DNA of 64,000 bases from Nothopassalora personata (GCA_033816765.1 CM066293.1:434001-498000), one strand, 5' to 3'; positions 1 through 12,070 are shown, counted from the stretch's first letter. The notes: generated by a model not told the origin, from the sequence alone. Translations and numbers: made by a program.

Positions 1-2037
1 GCCATATGCTCGGGACTCTTTATCGGCGTGTCCTTCGTCATCAAGAAGGTCGGGTTACTGCAGGCCAATGTGAAATACAACGAAGAGGCGGGAGAAGGAT
101 ATGGATACCTGAAGAATGTTTGGTGGTGGTCAGGCATGACGCTTATGATCATTGGCGAGACGTGCAACTTCGTCGCATACGCCTTTGCAGACGCTATCCT
201 GGTCACACCTCTCGGCGCCTTGGCTGTCGTGACGACGGCCATTCTGTCCTGGTTCTTCCTGAAGGAGAGGCTGAGTTTCGTCGGCTGGGTCGCGTGTTTC
301 CTCTGCATTGTGGGCAGCGTCATCATCACACTCAATGCTCCCGAGCAGAGTGCCGTCAGCGATATTCAAGGCATGCAACACTTTGTCATTGCACCTGGTT
401 TTCTGAGCTATGCCGGAGTCATCATCTTGGGATCTGCTTTCGTGGCCTGGTGGGTTGCACCGCGCTATGGCAAGAAGAGCATGATGGTTTATATCAGCAT
501 TTGCTCCATGGTTGGAGGTCTGAGTGTCGTCGCCACACAAGGCTTGGGCGCCGCCATCGTGGCAGCCATCAATGGGGAGCCACAGTTCAATCACTGGTTC
601 ATGTACGTCCTGCTCGTGTTCGTCATCGGAACGCTACTGACCGAGATCATCTACTTGAATGTAAGTTTGCTACGACTATGTTGTGCAACGAGGCCACTGA
701 CAGTGTCACAGAAAGCTCTCAACATCTTCAACGCCGCCCTGGTCACGCCAACCTACTACGTCTTCTTCACGTCGTCCACCATCATTGCATCTGCCGTCCT
801 ATTCCAAGGCTTCCATGGCACATCTACGCAAATCGTCGACGTGGTCATGGGCTTCCTGGTCATCTGCTCGGGTGTTGTTTTGCTTCAGCTCGCCAAGTCT
901 GCCAAGGACGTACCAGACACGAAAGTGCTCACGGGAGAAGTGGATCAAATCAGGACTGTGGCAGAACAAGAAGAGCACGAATACGAGCCTCGCGCGGACA
1001 CTATGCGTGGTGCGGCAGGTCTCATGCGTGCCATCAGCACATCGCGAACGAAGAAGGAAGCAGAAGAGGCGAAGCGGATACACGAAGAACGCATGGAACC
1101 GATTGGTGAGAACGAGGTCGTAGAATGGGATGGGCTGCGAAGGCGAAAGACAGTCTCCACTCCGCACAGTGCGTCGATACGTCGTCCGAGGACTGCGCAT
1201 CCTCCTCTCGGCATGTCGAGCTTCCCAGACGAGGACAACATCAGCGAACCCGACAGCGAAGTCCACCCCGGCTTCTTCGGCCGAATTGGTCGGAGCATGC
1301 GCTCTCGTCCTTCTGCTGGCAGGCAACGGGGCCATAGCCCGGTCCCGATGAATAGTGTCACGGCTGACAAGCTCGATGGAGAACAACCCGAACACGTCTA
1401 CGGCCTCCCTCCAGGACTCCAAATCGCCCACGATACAGACTACGACAATACAAGATACAAGTCACCCATAGCAGGCGGCTCGAGCAATACACATATACAA
1501 TGGGCTGGCCAAAGTCCGGACCAGGAACGAGCAGACTCCCAGAGTAGTGGTCTTGCACCGCCACCGGTGCCACCCCACAGCCGGGATGGAAGTGGAGGGG
1601 CTCGACGACAATTCTCCTTCCAGAATGTTATGCCTTGGCGACACAAGTCTGGCGCTGGCAATGAAGATGACAATCGACCCGTTAGCAGAGGTGCTTTGTC
1701 CTTCGTCAGTCGCTCCAACAGCCAGAACTATCCCACAGGCCACGTGACCACTGAGGAAGAACGGCTAGGACTGGTCCACGGCGACTCATCCAAGAAGCTT
1801 CCCAAGTTCGATGAGGAAGATGAGCGTGGTTCCGACGACCGCAAGAGTTCCGATGAGTGGCAGGCAGCGTCCGGATCTGCTGGGTCCAGTCCACAGCAGA
1901 TCAGTACCAGTGGTGACTTTGGACCAAGGCGGACACGCGACACCTTCACAGACGATGATCTCCACAGCCAGCCCCTGAGGCATCCGCGAGATGAGTCGCC
2001 CTCTGGCGGCGGAACAGGCGGCCGAGCGTTTGTCTAG
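1..2037 (+). CDS. NIPA-type magnesium transporter, 5' end outside window
   Basis: Membrane transporter of the NIPA (DUF803) family, which moves Mg2+ across membranes. The frame is open from base 1 and no start is visible, so this is the 3' part. The visible N-terminal third has hydrophobic segments of the EamA/NIPA type, including the motif 'TPLGALAVVTTAI' and the family stretch 'YLNKALNIFNAALVTPTYY', the latter formed only after splicing. I place an intron at 661-711 (GTAAGT...CTGAC...ACAG, 51 bp). It is a multiple of three without stops, so the unspliced frame also stays open. From about 960 the protein becomes a long, polar, Ser/Pro/Arg-rich cytoplasmic tail, usual for filamentous-fungal members. 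The stop is TAG at 2035-2037, but the same frame stays open to 2280 (see findings). Family identification is firm; substrate is from family knowledge. Confidence 0.88.
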   Translation, partial: AICSGLFIGVSFVIKKVGLLQANVKYNEEAGEGYGYLKNVWWWSGMTLMIIGETCNFVAYAFADAILVTPLGALAVVTTAILSWFFLKERLSFVGWVACFLCIVGSVIITLNAPEQSAVSDIQGMQHFVIAPGFLSYAGVIILGSAFVAWWVAPRYGKKSMMVYISICSMVGGLSVVATQGLGAAIVAAINGEPQFNHWFMYVLLVFVIGTLLTEIIYLNVSLLRLCCATRPLTVSQKALNIFNAALVTPTYYVFFTSSTIIASAVLFQGFHGTSTQIVDVVMGFLVICSGVVLLQLAKSAKDVPDTKVLTGEVDQIRTVAEQEEHEYEPRADTMRGAAGLMRAISTSRTKKEAEEAKRIHEERMEPIGENEVVEWDGLRRRKTVSTPHSASIRRPRTAHPPLGMSSFPDEDNISEPDSEVHPGFFGRIGRSMRSRPSAGRQRGHSPVPMNSVTADKLDGEQPEHVYGLPPGLQIAHDTDYDNTRYKSPIAGGSSNTHIQWAGQSPDQERADSQSSGLAPPPVPPHSRDGSGGARRQFSFQNVMPWRHKSGAGNEDDNRPVSRGALSFVSRSNSQNYPTGHVTTEEERLGLVHGDSSKKLPKFDEEDERGSDDRKSSDEWQAASGSAGSSPQQISTSGDFGPRRTRDTFTDDDLHSQPLRHPRDESPSGGGTGGRAFV

Positions 2038-2280
2038 AAGACGCGCCCTGAGCAGACATCGACAATCCGTGTGGTAGAGCGCATGGTTTCTCTCACGGAA
2101 CATGGGATCGGACCTCCGTCCTCGACTTCAAAGTCTGACGATGACGACGAGAATTTTGACGGCAGTGATGTTGACGATGGTTTCATGCAGCGTTCAGCGG
2201 ATGGTGTCAAGGCAGTGTTTAGAAATGTATGGAAGAGGGTCAGGACACCGACGAATTCTGTAAGAAAGCACGAGGGATGA
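2038..2280 (+). other. Open in-frame stretch after the transporter stop
   Basis: Directly after the TAG stop, the same frame continues for 80 codons to TGA at 2278. It is acidic and basic in patches (for example 'STSKSDDDDENFDGSD') and resembles the preceding polar tail rather than random sequence. It may be a lost C-terminus (CAG to TAG would do it), a read-through extension or a coincidence. I see no good GT donor that would splice out the stop. Confidence 0.35.
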
Positions 2281-4813
2281 TACCCGCGCAGACGGAAGGC
2301 ATTTTGGGGAGCGTGGTCGGAGTGTAATGATTGTACATACATACATGTGTGGAGTGAGAGCATGCCCGTGGTGTCGTTGGTATTGTTTATGACGAGTGAG
2401 TGAGACATGTGCCGTCGCAGCCCGTTCTGGGTTTGGGGGTGACGGAAGTTCCAAGGGAGGCAGCCACGAACGAATCTCGAAGCCTCACCACGTCGAAAGG
2501 CGCGCTCTTCCGGATGTCAAGCAGGATTAGATCCGACACTATCGTGATCAGATAGTCTGCTCCTGTGATCTCGAGTTCACCGGCTACTGGTCCAGCTAGA
2601 CATTATCGAGGGCTGCCAGGGCACTCTCGAGCTCGAAGGCGGAAGGCTAGAAGCATTAATAACAAGCTGTACGGTCTCATGGCTGTCGTTCAACTCTGAT
2701 GCTGCAAAGTTTTCCGATTTTCGCTGCTCAGCTCCGAGAATGGGAAAGAAAGGTGCTATACTCCATCGTCGTGATCAGGCTCCTTTCTTTTTGTACTCTG
2801 GAGAACTCCTAGCGTTGAGTTGGAGGCTGTGGCCGGAGGGGACTCGGGAAGCCGCGTTGTCAGCGATCGTTGGGGCGGCGGCCTTTGATCTTGACGATGC
2901 GAGGACGTGTCACGTATTCGTCTCGGCACTGAGCACTCGAGTTTTCGACGAGACGTGCCTGCTGCTGCTTCTGCGCGAGCATCCATCCCTTCGCGGCGCA
3001 TAATGGATTCTGCAGGGCCCTACCCACTGTGGCAGTTGTCTTCTGCATGGTTTCTCGTCAACGGACGACGTCTTCCCGAACCCGAGCTATATCGTGCGCA
3101 TCGACCGCGGAGTATACGGGAGAGTGAGGTATCATATACGTAGAAAAGGATCGATCGATCGATCGAGGAAGCAAGGAATTGGAAAAAATTTTGGGCCGAG
3201 ATTCTGATTCACACATTGATTGGGCTTATGTGGGTGCGTTTGCTTTTACGTGATAATACTTAGTAGACCTGCTCGTCGGACAGTACACTTGTAGCTTCGG
3301 TAGGCTCGTGCGACCGGGTCAATCATAGGCGGAAGGTGGTGGCATTTGGAAAATCCTGGATCGCGTACATGATTTTTTTCCCGTTTGACGACTGTGCGGA
3401 GACTGAGGTTTGCCTTACTTGGCTGGATCAGGCTGCATAGCTTCGGGCCTTCGTGCGAGTCTTTGCACGCCACTCTTCGGGCGTTTGCGTTTGCGTTTTC
3501 TGCCGAGCGTTGACTGTCACTTCCTTCAGGACCACGTATGAAGGAAATTCAAGCCTTGTGTCGTTGACAATGTGCTAAGGTATCGACAAGTGCGCCTTTA
3601 GCAGAATCGGTGCCTTTCTTAAGCCCTGGTTACGATCCGCTGAGATGACTCGCCTGGGCACGTGGCAGTCAAAAACTTGATCGAGGGATTGCGAATAGTT
3701 GTAGTCGAGTATTGGATGCTCTCTCTCTCTCTCTCTGTGTTCGATTCGAAGGCATCGGCACGCATGTGATCAGGGCCCGTGACATAATCCACTTAGCGCC
3801 ATTCTGCCGGCCTTCACCTTGGAGCTGAGGTCGCTCTCTTGCTCGGCATTCACCATGACACCACTGACTGACACATTCGACATGGCTGCTGAATCTTCAG
3901 TTGTGCGTGTCTGCGAAGAAACTGGCAGTAGATGGTTATAGGCGATGATTGTATCAGCAGGAGGTCCGGAGGAGTGTAATGATTCTGGAATGAGTGATAG
4001 GTTTCACGAGCACCTGCTGGAGTTTAATTGAGATTGTGTCGCTCATGTGGCTTGACTCTTCCAGAACGAGGAGGGTAGAAGCGTTTTCACCGGGGGTTTT
4101 CCACGTGTATCAAAAAAGCGTCTCAATGAGAGTCGGCCTCGCACGTAGCGGCTTTTTGACTATGTAAAGTGTCTTCTCTACAGACGAAAAGAAGTTTCTC
4201 TTTATTCTTCCTTGTAGACGGTCGAGTTCTCGCAAACCTCGACGTAGCGAGATGGACCACACCATCGCCATGTCCGACACTTCTACTCCAGAGACATGCG
4301 ACAAGCTTCAACAAGTTTTGTGGGATGAAGTGTGCGGCAAGTTGCAGCTGATTTGCCGCGGCTTGAGATCGATCCCGGGGTGATTGTGGTGCCGTTCTGG
4401 TCTGAATGACAGGAGGCCTTTGAGATCCTTGACTCCCTGTGGTTTGGTGGCGATGGGTAGGAAAGGCAATTACATATGTCTTGAAGCAAAGCTTGCCGTT
4501 GCCTCAAGCGAGGATATCGCCGGTTTGAGTGCCAGATCAGGCGTGTGGGTGGGTCTGATGAGATTCCTATGTGACAACCATGATTGCTGAGTTCTCAGAC
4601 TGCGACAGGGCTCGAAAGGTGGTGGTAGCACGCCGGCAGTCAAGGACTCAGGAGCTTCTTGTCCCCAGCTAGTGAGACCCTGGCCTGGATCGCACATCGC
4701 ATGTGAAGGTCAAGCCTTGCGTAATTCCCAGAACCTCACTTCATTTGCACCTCTCCTTTTATTGCTTGCTCGACTCCGAGCTTGAACATCCAATTCAACT
4801 ACAATACCACATA
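2281..4813. other. Intergenic, no gene recognised
   Basis: About 2.5 kb with only short ORFs whose products look random. It contains simple-sequence tracts: GATC repeats near 3,151-3,168 and a CT repeat near 3,719-3,737. It probably holds the 3' UTR of the transporter at its left end. Confidence 0.5.
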
Positions 4814-5038
4814 ATGGCTTCGCAGCCCACCGTCGACCAAATGTGCGAGCGAATTGGCTTCTACCAGGTCGGCCTCGTGAAGAGCGTGGCGATAAGGCTG
4901 GTCAAGCACCTCAAACGGGAGCGCATCAATTAAGAGGAGGTCGAGAAGCAGCTGGATTTGGAGCGATACGGGCTTAAACTGGATGCAATTCAGGTGTACC
5001 GTCGCTCTAATGGAAATTTTCGGGTTGAGCACGAGTAG
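4814..5038 (+). pseudogene. Small unrecognised gene broken by one stop
   Basis: An ATG at 4,814 opens a frame coding for 39 residues, ending in TAA at 4,931-4,933. The same frame then continues as a charged, helix-like sequence ('EEVEKQLDLERYGLKLDA') to TAG at 5,036. The two halves together make a coherent 74-codon product, and a single C-to-T change (CAA to TAA) would explain the break. I do not recognise the family. It could also be a chance open frame. Confidence 0.35.
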
Positions 5039-5780
5039 CTTGGGGGAGTGTGAGTAGACCAGGGATAGCATGCCAGAACGTGGTCTGGAGAACTGGAGGC
5101 TCTACTGAAGTTGTATGCTGGCACGCGGGCGATAGTCTCGCCACACAGGCAGCAATTGCACTTCTATCTGGTATGAGACGCTCCCCATAATTGTTCTCAT
5201 CTCATGCCTAGTACTCATTCCCTCGTCGCCCTTCGAGTTCTCTTTGCTCTGGCAAGCCGGCACCTTGCGGCTCAGAGACTCGGCGTCCGCATCTAAACGC
5301 TCAGCATCCACATCATGCACCGGCTCCTCAGCTAGTGTCCACCACACTGGATCAGCAGGGCCCGCAGAAATAGTACTACCATCGCTTCCCGGCTTCTCAT
5401 CTCTGGCGTGGTTTTGCGCTCGGAGCGATTATGCGGTGATCGTCTTGATCGATTCTGGCTGTGTGCATCGTATCACCAGTGCAGACGTCTGGTCTGAGCG
5501 AAGAGCATGATTCAGATTCAATGCTGATATGATAGATGGATAACACAACGTATTCAATTCTGCAAACATTGGTCGAGGCATCTGCTCTGGCCGAACAGGT
5601 CGTTTGCCTGCCGACCCTCAATAGCGTGGATGCCTGGCGTGGCCGTCCGAGTTGTGGCCACAGCACGATTGCTGCGGCGGATGATTGGCCTGGCTCCTCA
5701 ATTTGGGGCCTCTCATATCGAGATGGTGTACGCGTCCGGGTTATCTCCAACTCCAATCTCGAAAACTCTCGCTGGCCATC
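5039..5780. other. Intergenic region downstream of ATG7
   Basis: Nothing convincing. ORFs here are short, and one of them (from 5,536) is mostly the antisense shadow of the acidic 3' end of ATG7. It presumably contains the ATG7 3' UTR. Confidence 0.45.
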
Positions 5781-8255
5781 CTATATCAGCTCGCCTTCTT
5801 CGTCATCGTCTTCAGGCCAGTCATCTTCCTGCTCGTCCATTGCCGCTGAGATTGCCTCAGCTTGTCGCTGGACTTCGGCCAAACCAGAGATCTCTTCCAC
5901 GTAACCCCTGTCGTTGAGAGCGTGCTTGACGAATTCCCAACCATCACGCTCGTAGGCTTCCAGCACTTTTGGGGAACACGCTGCACAACAGTCATACGAT
6001 TGACCTGTGATCTGCAAAAGTTGCCAGGTCGACATATAGCCGCGCAGCTGGTGCGGGACGGTACCAAGAGGATGTGAGTCGGGTTCGGCAGGGTCTGTAG
6101 GAGGTGCTGGGGCGATAGCAGCATTCACGGGCGGAGGCGGGGCGGGCGCTCTTCCTTTGAGCCGATGTTGTGTAATTGACACCAAAAGCTCCGCAGCCAA
6201 AGCTGATGCAAGCGGCGCGGCGCCTGGCCTTGTCACTGTACATTGCTGATCCAGCGTTGCTTTCTTCGAGCTGTCGGCAGGTGCAACGACATCGTTGCAG
6301 AAGTAGCATCCCAACTCTACAGGCTCGCCCTTTGCTCCATCACCATTGACGATCGGATCTGAGGCTGCAGCAAGCAAAGGATCCTGCTCATCCTTTGGAT
6401 GCGTCAGAACAGTGCCTTCAGCGCTCTCCTTGACGGACGGCTTGGGCGCTGGTGGTGGTCTTTGTCCATGTCGCATGACCATGTATGTGTCAAAACCGAG
6501 TGCTGCGTTGATGACAATCTTGCCCGCCGACTTGGCCATGACTGTAGGTAGCCATCGAGCCTCTCGTGTGTCCATGAGCAAAAAGATGGCATCGTGAGTG
6601 TCGACGAGATCCTTCAACTGTTCGAATTGCCGTTGCACTTTCGTCTCGTCTCCAATAATGGGATGGCCCGCCATCGGCACACTGAGCACCACACCCTCGG
6701 AGTCAACGCCGGTATATATCTCCGCCAGTGCATTGGATGCTCGTTGCGCCTTCAAAACGCCACCGTTCTGACAGTCTTCGAAGTCGTATAGTGGTTGCCG
6801 TACGGGATTCGAGTAGCTGACACGCCCATTGTCGACGAACGTTATCTTCTTTACGCCCCAGCCCAGGAGGTTCCGTGCCACGTAAGTGCCTAATGTGCCA
6901 GCGCCGAGGAGCAGACATTTCGTATGCTTGATTGTTTCCAGGTCTATTGAAGGCGATATCCTCCACTTGATCAATTTGAGGTTCAGATCGACTGCTTGAT
7001 CCGCCAGCCTCTTGGGATCCAGGTAGGCGGCCAAATCCAGTGTACGAGAGATGACCTTACCTTGGTCGTCACGTTCCCATCCAGTGACCTTGGTGAATTG
7101 TGTCGCGCTTGCAGGTGGCGTCTTGGGACGGAGAGCAGGCGTTTCACCCTGACGTGAACTCTGTGGGATGAGCTCGCCAAACGGATCGACTCGGTCGGGT
7201 GTGAAAGCAGCACTAGTGCCAATCTTCCTCTCCTGTACTGCTCGATTGAACTCGTCCTGTGGTATCTCATATACTGGTTCGGCTGATTGTAGATTCATCA
7301 ACAGCGATGTCGGGTGTTCCCTTCGGGCGTGGACGTCGCGGTAGCAGATGACCCGAACGTTATCCAGATGCCATCGCTGTCGCACGAGTACCAACAGATT
7401 ACGCAGCATCCAACCTGGATTCTCGGGATACGTCGAAGGATCCGCGAAGCATACATACCGATCTTCTGGCTGAGCATTATCAAAGAAGCCGTTCTCGTAG
7501 CTAGCCAGCGAGCCGATATGCCACAGAAAGCCCATTTCATTAAGACTGTCAGCGCGCGATTTCCTCCTAGACGGCTTCGTGCACAGGTTGCCGTCCTCGG
7601 TCTCCTCTTCGACTTCTCCCCTCCCCATTCGCCACTCCGATTGCAGTACATGTTTACGTAAGCGCTTGGCCAGGAAGAAGCCATGTTGTCTGCTGTCGAC
7701 ACTGTACCTCCAAGTCTGTACGGCATCAACGAGCATTTCCGTCTCTTTCGGATCCAGCTTTGTAATGGCTCCTTCCGCATCGCCTTTAGGTACGACCAGC
7801 TTCCACGACGGCTCGGAATGTATTGCTGGGAATGCGAAGTGATATGTGAACTTGTACTTTTTCAAGTCTGCGAAGCACACAGCGGAGAAAGAGCATAGTA
7901 GCGAAGGGCAAGAGTATATCGTTCCATCCTTTATGGCGTCCCATACCATGCGACCTGCTCTTTCTATGTGGGCGGCCTTGTCGACCTGCCGGAGCTCCTC
8001 GATTGTGTTGAAGTTGCGAATGAAGCCTTCTGCGCGGAGGAAGCCTTTGGATGTCTCGTCGGTCGTCAGTGCAGTGCCATGGATCTGCATGCGAGTGCTG
8101 CGCTCCGGCGTGTCTTTGTGGTTGATCTCGTACAGTCCGAGTACCTTACGCGCGGACGAGTCGAGCTTGTCATGATTGATCTTAATGTTCGCGAGAGCGC
8201 TCCAGAAGGCGAGATCGATTTCCGACGACCATGGCGCGAACTTGAGCTGCTCCAT
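5781..8255 (-). CDS. ATG7: Autophagy E1-like activating enzyme Atg7
   Basis: Uncharacterised experimentally here, but clearly the E1-like enzyme that activates Atg8 and Atg12 in autophagosome formation. Single exon of 824 codons. The N-terminal domain begins '[18 protein letters not shown]', the usual Atg7 start. The ATP-binding Rossmann motif GAGTLG is at about residues 451-456, followed by '[10 protein letters not shown]'. The catalytic cysteine is Cys672 in 'QQCTVTRPG'. The C-terminus ends in an acidic tail ([13 protein letters not shown]), as expected for the Atg3-binding end. At 824 residues it is longer than yeast Atg7 (630); the extra length is in low-complexity insertions, notably a Pro/Ala-rich one just before the catalytic cysteine and another after it. 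Divergently paired with the dCMP deaminase gene, 336 bp away. Confidence 0.96.
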   Translation of the reverse strand: MEQLKFAPWSSEIDLAFWSALANIKINHDKLDSSARKVLGLYEINHKDTPERSTRMQIHGTALTTDETSKGFLRAEGFIRNFNTIEELRQVDKAAHIERAGRMVWDAIKDGTIYSCPSLLCSFSAVCFADLKKYKFTYHFAFPAIHSEPSWKLVVPKGDAEGAITKLDPKETEMLVDAVQTWRYSVDSRQHGFFLAKRLRKHVLQSEWRMGRGEVEEETEDGNLCTKPSRRKSRADSLNEMGFLWHIGSLASYENGFFDNAQPEDRYVCFADPSTYPENPGWMLRNLLVLVRQRWHLDNVRVICYRDVHARREHPTSLLMNLQSAEPVYEIPQDEFNRAVQERKIGTSAAFTPDRVDPFGELIPQSSRQGETPALRPKTPPASATQFTKVTGWERDDQGKVISRTLDLAAYLDPKRLADQAVDLNLKLIKWRISPSIDLETIKHTKCLLLGAGTLGTYVARNLLGWGVKKITFVDNGRVSYSNPVRQPLYDFEDCQNGGVLKAQRASNALAEIYTGVDSEGVVLSVPMAGHPIIGDETKVQRQFEQLKDLVDTHDAIFLLMDTREARWLPTVMAKSAGKIVINAALGFDTYMVMRHGQRPPPAPKPSVKESAEGTVLTHPKDEQDPLLAAASDPIVNGDGAKGEPVELGCYFCNDVVAPADSSKKATLDQQCTVTRPGAAPLASALAAELLVSITQHRLKGRAPAPPPPVNAAIAPAPPTDPAEPDSHPLGTVPHQLRGYMSTWQLLQITGQSYDCCAACSPKVLEAYERDGWEFVKHALNDRGYVEEISGLAEVQRQAEAISAAMDEQEDDWPEDDDEEGELI

Positions 8256-8591
8256 CGTCGTCTCGGATAGCGTTGCAGGAAAGGCAGTGAGGTTATGAGC
8301 AGAGTCAAGCTATCAGGAACTGGGAGAACATGCCCTGCGTATCGAGAGAGGGACAAAATGGTACGACGCGCTACAGAGGGTGACGTGGGAGGTAGCAATG
8401 TAGTGAATGTAATCGCATGTCTCGTGGTGGCCGAGCAGGTGCAGCTGTCAGTGGGACATGATCATGTGCGGGGCGCCCCTGTCCCCCTGTCAACGCGTCT
8501 TCCATGCGTAAAGTACTACAGAAACGACCCTCGAGCACTGGCAGTGTGTAGAAGCAACTTGAGAGCATATTGAAGTGTAACACATTCCAAA
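8256..8591. promoter_or_regulatory. Shared divergent promoter, ATG7 / dCMP deaminase
   Basis: The two start codons face away from each other across 336 bp with no ORF that makes sense, so both promoters must lie here. I see no single convincing TATA box or known operator. Confidence 0.5.
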
Positions 8592-9696
8592 ATGCTCATA
8601 GGAATATGCGGCGGTATCATCCCCTCAGCCATATCTTACACTCAAGGACTAACACCATCCAGGCATATGCGCCGGCAAACACTCCGTCCTGCAATACCTA
8701 ATCCAAAACCACAGCTTCCAGGTCCTCTCCCTCTCGCGCAGCACCTCAACCCCCAGCGTCGAAAAGTCCGCCTCAGAAGCACACGTTCCAGAACCCAGCA
8801 GCAACATCCCAGAAACCACTTTCTCCACAGTCGAAGACCTGCTAGAGTACGCGACCAAACATTGGCAAACAAAGTTCGCCACCACATCTCTTCACAATGA
8901 GACGATAGCAGAAGTCCTCTCCCGACGCCCCTTCTTCATCCTCCTCCACATCGACGCCCCCATCTCCCTCCGCTGGGCACGCTTCAAAGACCGCTGCGCA
9001 AAAGCCAGCCTCACCCCTCTCACACTGGAACAATTCGTCCTCCGAAATGACGAGCACCTCTACTCCCAATCCACAGGTCTCGCAACCATGGCCTCCCGAG
9101 CACAAATCAAGCTCCTCAACGCCACAACCTCCTTGCGCCATCTCTGGACCTCCCTCTCGTCTTTGAACCTCACAGACCCCTCCAGGCTACGCCCAACCTG
9201 GGACCACTACTTCATGACCCTCGCCTCCCTCGCCGCGCGGCGCAGCAACTGCATGCGCCGCCAAGTCGGCTGCGTCCTCGTACGCGAAAAACGCGTCATG
9301 GCCACCGGCTACAACGGCACACCGCGCAACGTCTCCAATTGCAACGAAGGCGGGTGTCCCCGCTGTAACGGTGGTGGAACCGGTGGGGTGGCGCTGAGTA
9401 CGTGTCTGTGCATTCACGCAGAGGAGAATGCACTTCTTGAAGCAGGACGGGAGAGGATCGGGGACAGTGCGGTGTTGTATTGTAACACTTGTCCTTGCCT
9501 TACCTGCACCATCAAGATCGTGCAGGTCGGGATTACGGAAGTGGTGTATAGCAACAGCTATTATATGGACGATGAAGCGGCGAAGATTTTCAAGGAGGCG
9601 GGAGTAAAGCTGCGACAGTTTTCGCCGCCGAAGGAGGGGTTGGTGAATTTGATGAGTGAGGAGGTGCCTTTGCTCAATGGCCACACTGCGGGATGA
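8592..9696 (+). CDS. DCD1: Deoxycytidylate (dCMP) deaminase
   Basis: Converts dCMP to dUMP for thymidylate synthesis. Exon 1 is 8592-8613 and starts 'MLIGICG', like yeast Dcd1. An intron at 8614-8662 (GTATCA...ACTAAC...CCAG, 49 bp) is removed, and exon 2 is 8663-9696, giving 351 residues. The splice restores 'GICAGKHSVLQYL', a P-loop-like N-terminus found in fungal Dcd1 proteins. The zinc deaminase site is present: His259 and Glu261 in 'CIHAEENALLEAG', and Cys286/Cys289 in 'CPCLTC'. A second Cys-rich loop (CNEGGCPRC) matches the structural zinc site of the family. The stop lies 79 bp from the stop of the convergent TBC gene. Confidence 0.95.
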
Positions 9697-9775
9697 GCCG
9701 AACCCCGAATAGTAAGGGACTGGAGACTGGAGCAGGCGACCTTCTGGGCCACGACCATCGACGGTATGCATGGTA

Positions 9776-11749
9776 TCAAAGCTGCATGACCTTCCCCCCA
9801 CTGGTCTGTCTAACATGCGCCTTACTCCCCTTGAAGAGACTCTGCCAGATGAACGCCTCACTGAGCAACAGCTCAATATCCTTCTCCGTCCACTCCTTGG
9901 TCGGCAAGCTCTGTAGAAACATCATGATCTCCTGGAAATCCATGCGTTGGAGTTTGTCGCTCCATTTCACCAGAAAGGCGGCGCAGACGTAGAGATGGAA
10001 TTCCGAGAAGCCGAGTTCTTCGGCCTAGAAGAGAGAGGAGTGTTAGTTGGTAAGAGGAACGATGCAAGGGCAAAGGGAATGGAGGAGGCTCACGAGATAT
10101 GTATCCCACATCCTCACAGTATTCCGCACAGATATCTCCCGCATGAGGAGACAGTTCATCCATCGGAACGAGAACTGCATGAATTCCACGCCTTCTCGCT
10201 CCATATGTTTCGCGAGTGCTCCATCAATTCGTGCTGTAAGATCTCGCAACGCGGACACCTGCCGCTGGATTCCAGGCTGCGCGTGAATGTAATTATCCTG
10301 AATGCCATCCAAGAGTTTCGTCAAACACCAAAAGCTGTCTGCTTCGACCGCATCTAGAACTGCTCTGGGTAGTTGCCCTGGATCCATGCCGGATTCTACG
10401 TCGGGGTCTGTTATGTACTGCCCGAGGAAGACTTGCCAGAAGGGGGTCACTAGATCGTTGATGCCTTGGACGTAGCCACTTGCGGGATGCCGTATTGCCC
10501 AGACGTATAGTATTCGTTCGAGACTTCGTTGTGTTGCTTCGTAGCTGTAGAGCTCGAGGTGTGGATTCGTTCGCGGTACGTCGATGCTGATCTGATGCCA
10601 TATTGCTTCGTCCAGACCTCGTCCTCGACCTCTGTTCTGTGCTGGTGATGAGCCGGATCCTGAAATGCCTGCCTGCACTGGTCCGTCTGCGCCCATCGTG
10701 CCTTTCTCGAATGCTTGTCTCACTGCATCCAGGTACTCGTTTCGTTTCCGTTCCAGTGTTGCTACACGTCGTTCCGATGATGTGGGGAGGTATCCAAGGA
10801 GTAATTGCCAGGTCATCGCGCGGACCTCGCTCGGCAGACCGTTCCACGCCTGGCCTCGAAGTTCAGCAAGTGATATCGATGACGCTTGGAGGATCTTCTT
10901 GAACTTGTTGATTCGCGTGATACGTGCTGAATGAGCCTCAACCTCTTTCGCTGAAGCGCCGGGCGTGACCGGAGGATGCAAGATCAGATGAAGGCTGTTG
11001 GCGGGGTCGCGAAGTATGTCTTTGTACTGAGGTCGAAGAATCTTCTGGCCCGTCACTGTGCGCTTCAAGGAAGGATACGTAGGTAATGCGCGTTCGGAAG
11101 CTACATCACCATCGTTCAATGCCCACGTCTCAAGACTTGCTGTTGTCGACACCCCGTTCTTGGTAATGCTGTTTCCACTGGTGGTTCGAGAGAAGGTGCT
11201 GTTCCAACCGGGATCTTTCGCCTTCTTGCCCGATATCCGCTTGCCCTTTCTTCGCATGCTCGCTATGCTGGGCAGGCCAAACTCATCCTCTTCGTCATCC
11301 AGGCCAAAGCCATCATCTTCCTCCTCATCGTAGGCATTGCTCGATTCAGATAGAAAGCTGCTGTATCCTGGTCGCGAAGGTGGAGATCGTGCATCCCTGG
11401 ACGCTGGGGGTGGTATCCTTCGGGTGTCACTCGATGTCGTGGGCGGCGTTCGAGGACGGTCTCCAGCGACGTTCCTTGTGCGGCGTGTCAGTATGGCATA
11501 TTGTGCTCGGGATCAGTCGCATACAGTTGATTGAAGTTGAGTATGTCTGCATGCGAGTAGGATGCGCCAATCACTTTGCGCTCAGGCTGTGCATTGCGCT
11601 TCTGATCATTGCTTCGTTGGCTGTTGGCTGATGCTGCTCGCCAGAATGGAGACGCAGTACTGTGGTGTCGCATGAGCATTAGAAGTGAGGGCATAGAGAT
11701 ATTCGAACGCGACTCACTCTGTCCGGTCTATAAAAGCCCAAATGTCCAT
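9776..11749 (-). CDS. GYP1: Gyp1-type TBC-domain Rab GTPase-activating protein
   Basis: Accelerates GTP hydrolysis by Ypt/Rab GTPases, probably at the Golgi if it is the Gyp1 orthologue. My model has four exons, 11749-11718, 11659-11525, 11474-10094 and 10024-9776, with introns of 58, 50 and 69 bp (GTGAGT/CACAG, GTATGC/ACAAG, GTGAGC/CTAG). Total is about 598 residues. The N-terminus contains 'SPFWRAASANSQRS', then a disordered acidic region. The TBC domain follows, with the arginine-finger motif 'ISIDVPRT' and the glutamine-finger motif 'YVQGINDL'. The last exon starts 'AEELGFSEFHLYVCAAFLVKW' and completes the domain. A simpler alternative start is ATG at 11,694 without the first intron. Farther upstream, an ATG at about 11,918 followed by a good intron (GTAAGA...CTAAC...CCAG) may belong to the 5' UTR. 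Confidence 0.85.
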
Positions 11750-12030
11750 ATTAGCTTTCGTGATCTCTCGCGGTGGCTATATCGTTGGACGGCCGAGGCT
11801 GGCTGCTGGAGGGCAAGGACACACCAACCATTCGCATCTCCTGGTGAGCAGTTAGTTAGGTGGTCGGTGATATTTGACGACAACATTCTTACTTGATGAG
11901 ATGGTTTATTGAAGTTCATTGCGAATGCAGCGGTAAAGTGTTGCTAACTCCTAATGCGAGAAGGTGGTGCATGTGGTGGTGCTTCCTCGTTCCTGGGGCC
12001 AGGACCTGGGCTGGCTTTACTCGCGCATCA
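11750..12030. promoter_or_regulatory. Upstream region of the TBC gene, truncated by a transposon
   Basis: About 280 bp between the TBC start and the edge of the transposon block. It includes a possible 5' UTR intron. Together with 31,964-32,173 it makes up the original divergent promoter between the TBC and Hrp1-like genes. Confidence 0.45.
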
Positions 12031-12038
12031 ACGATCGG

Positions 12039-12070
12039 CAGTGGCCTAGGCTTACAAACCCGGCAAATAC
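12039..12070 (+). repeat. Left terminal inverted repeat of outer transposon
   Basis: Matches the reverse complement of 31924-31955 at all but a few positions. Preceded by ACGATCGG, the left copy of the target duplication. Confidence 0.75.

Noticed and set aside
130..594. Minus-strand 154-codon frame under the transporter gene
   Set aside because: Antisense shadow of a clear coding exon; the product is His/Asp-rich without a family pattern.
2740..3003. 87-codon plus-strand frame in the first intergenic region
   Set aside because: Overlapped by an equally long antisense frame; no conserved-looking features or splice context.
3151..3168. GATC palindromic repeat as a regulatory site
   Set aside because: Simple microsatellite; no associated gene start.
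10293..10847. 184-codon minus-strand frame inside the TBC gene
   Set aside because: Off-frame shadow of the TBC exon, rich in Arg and Ser.
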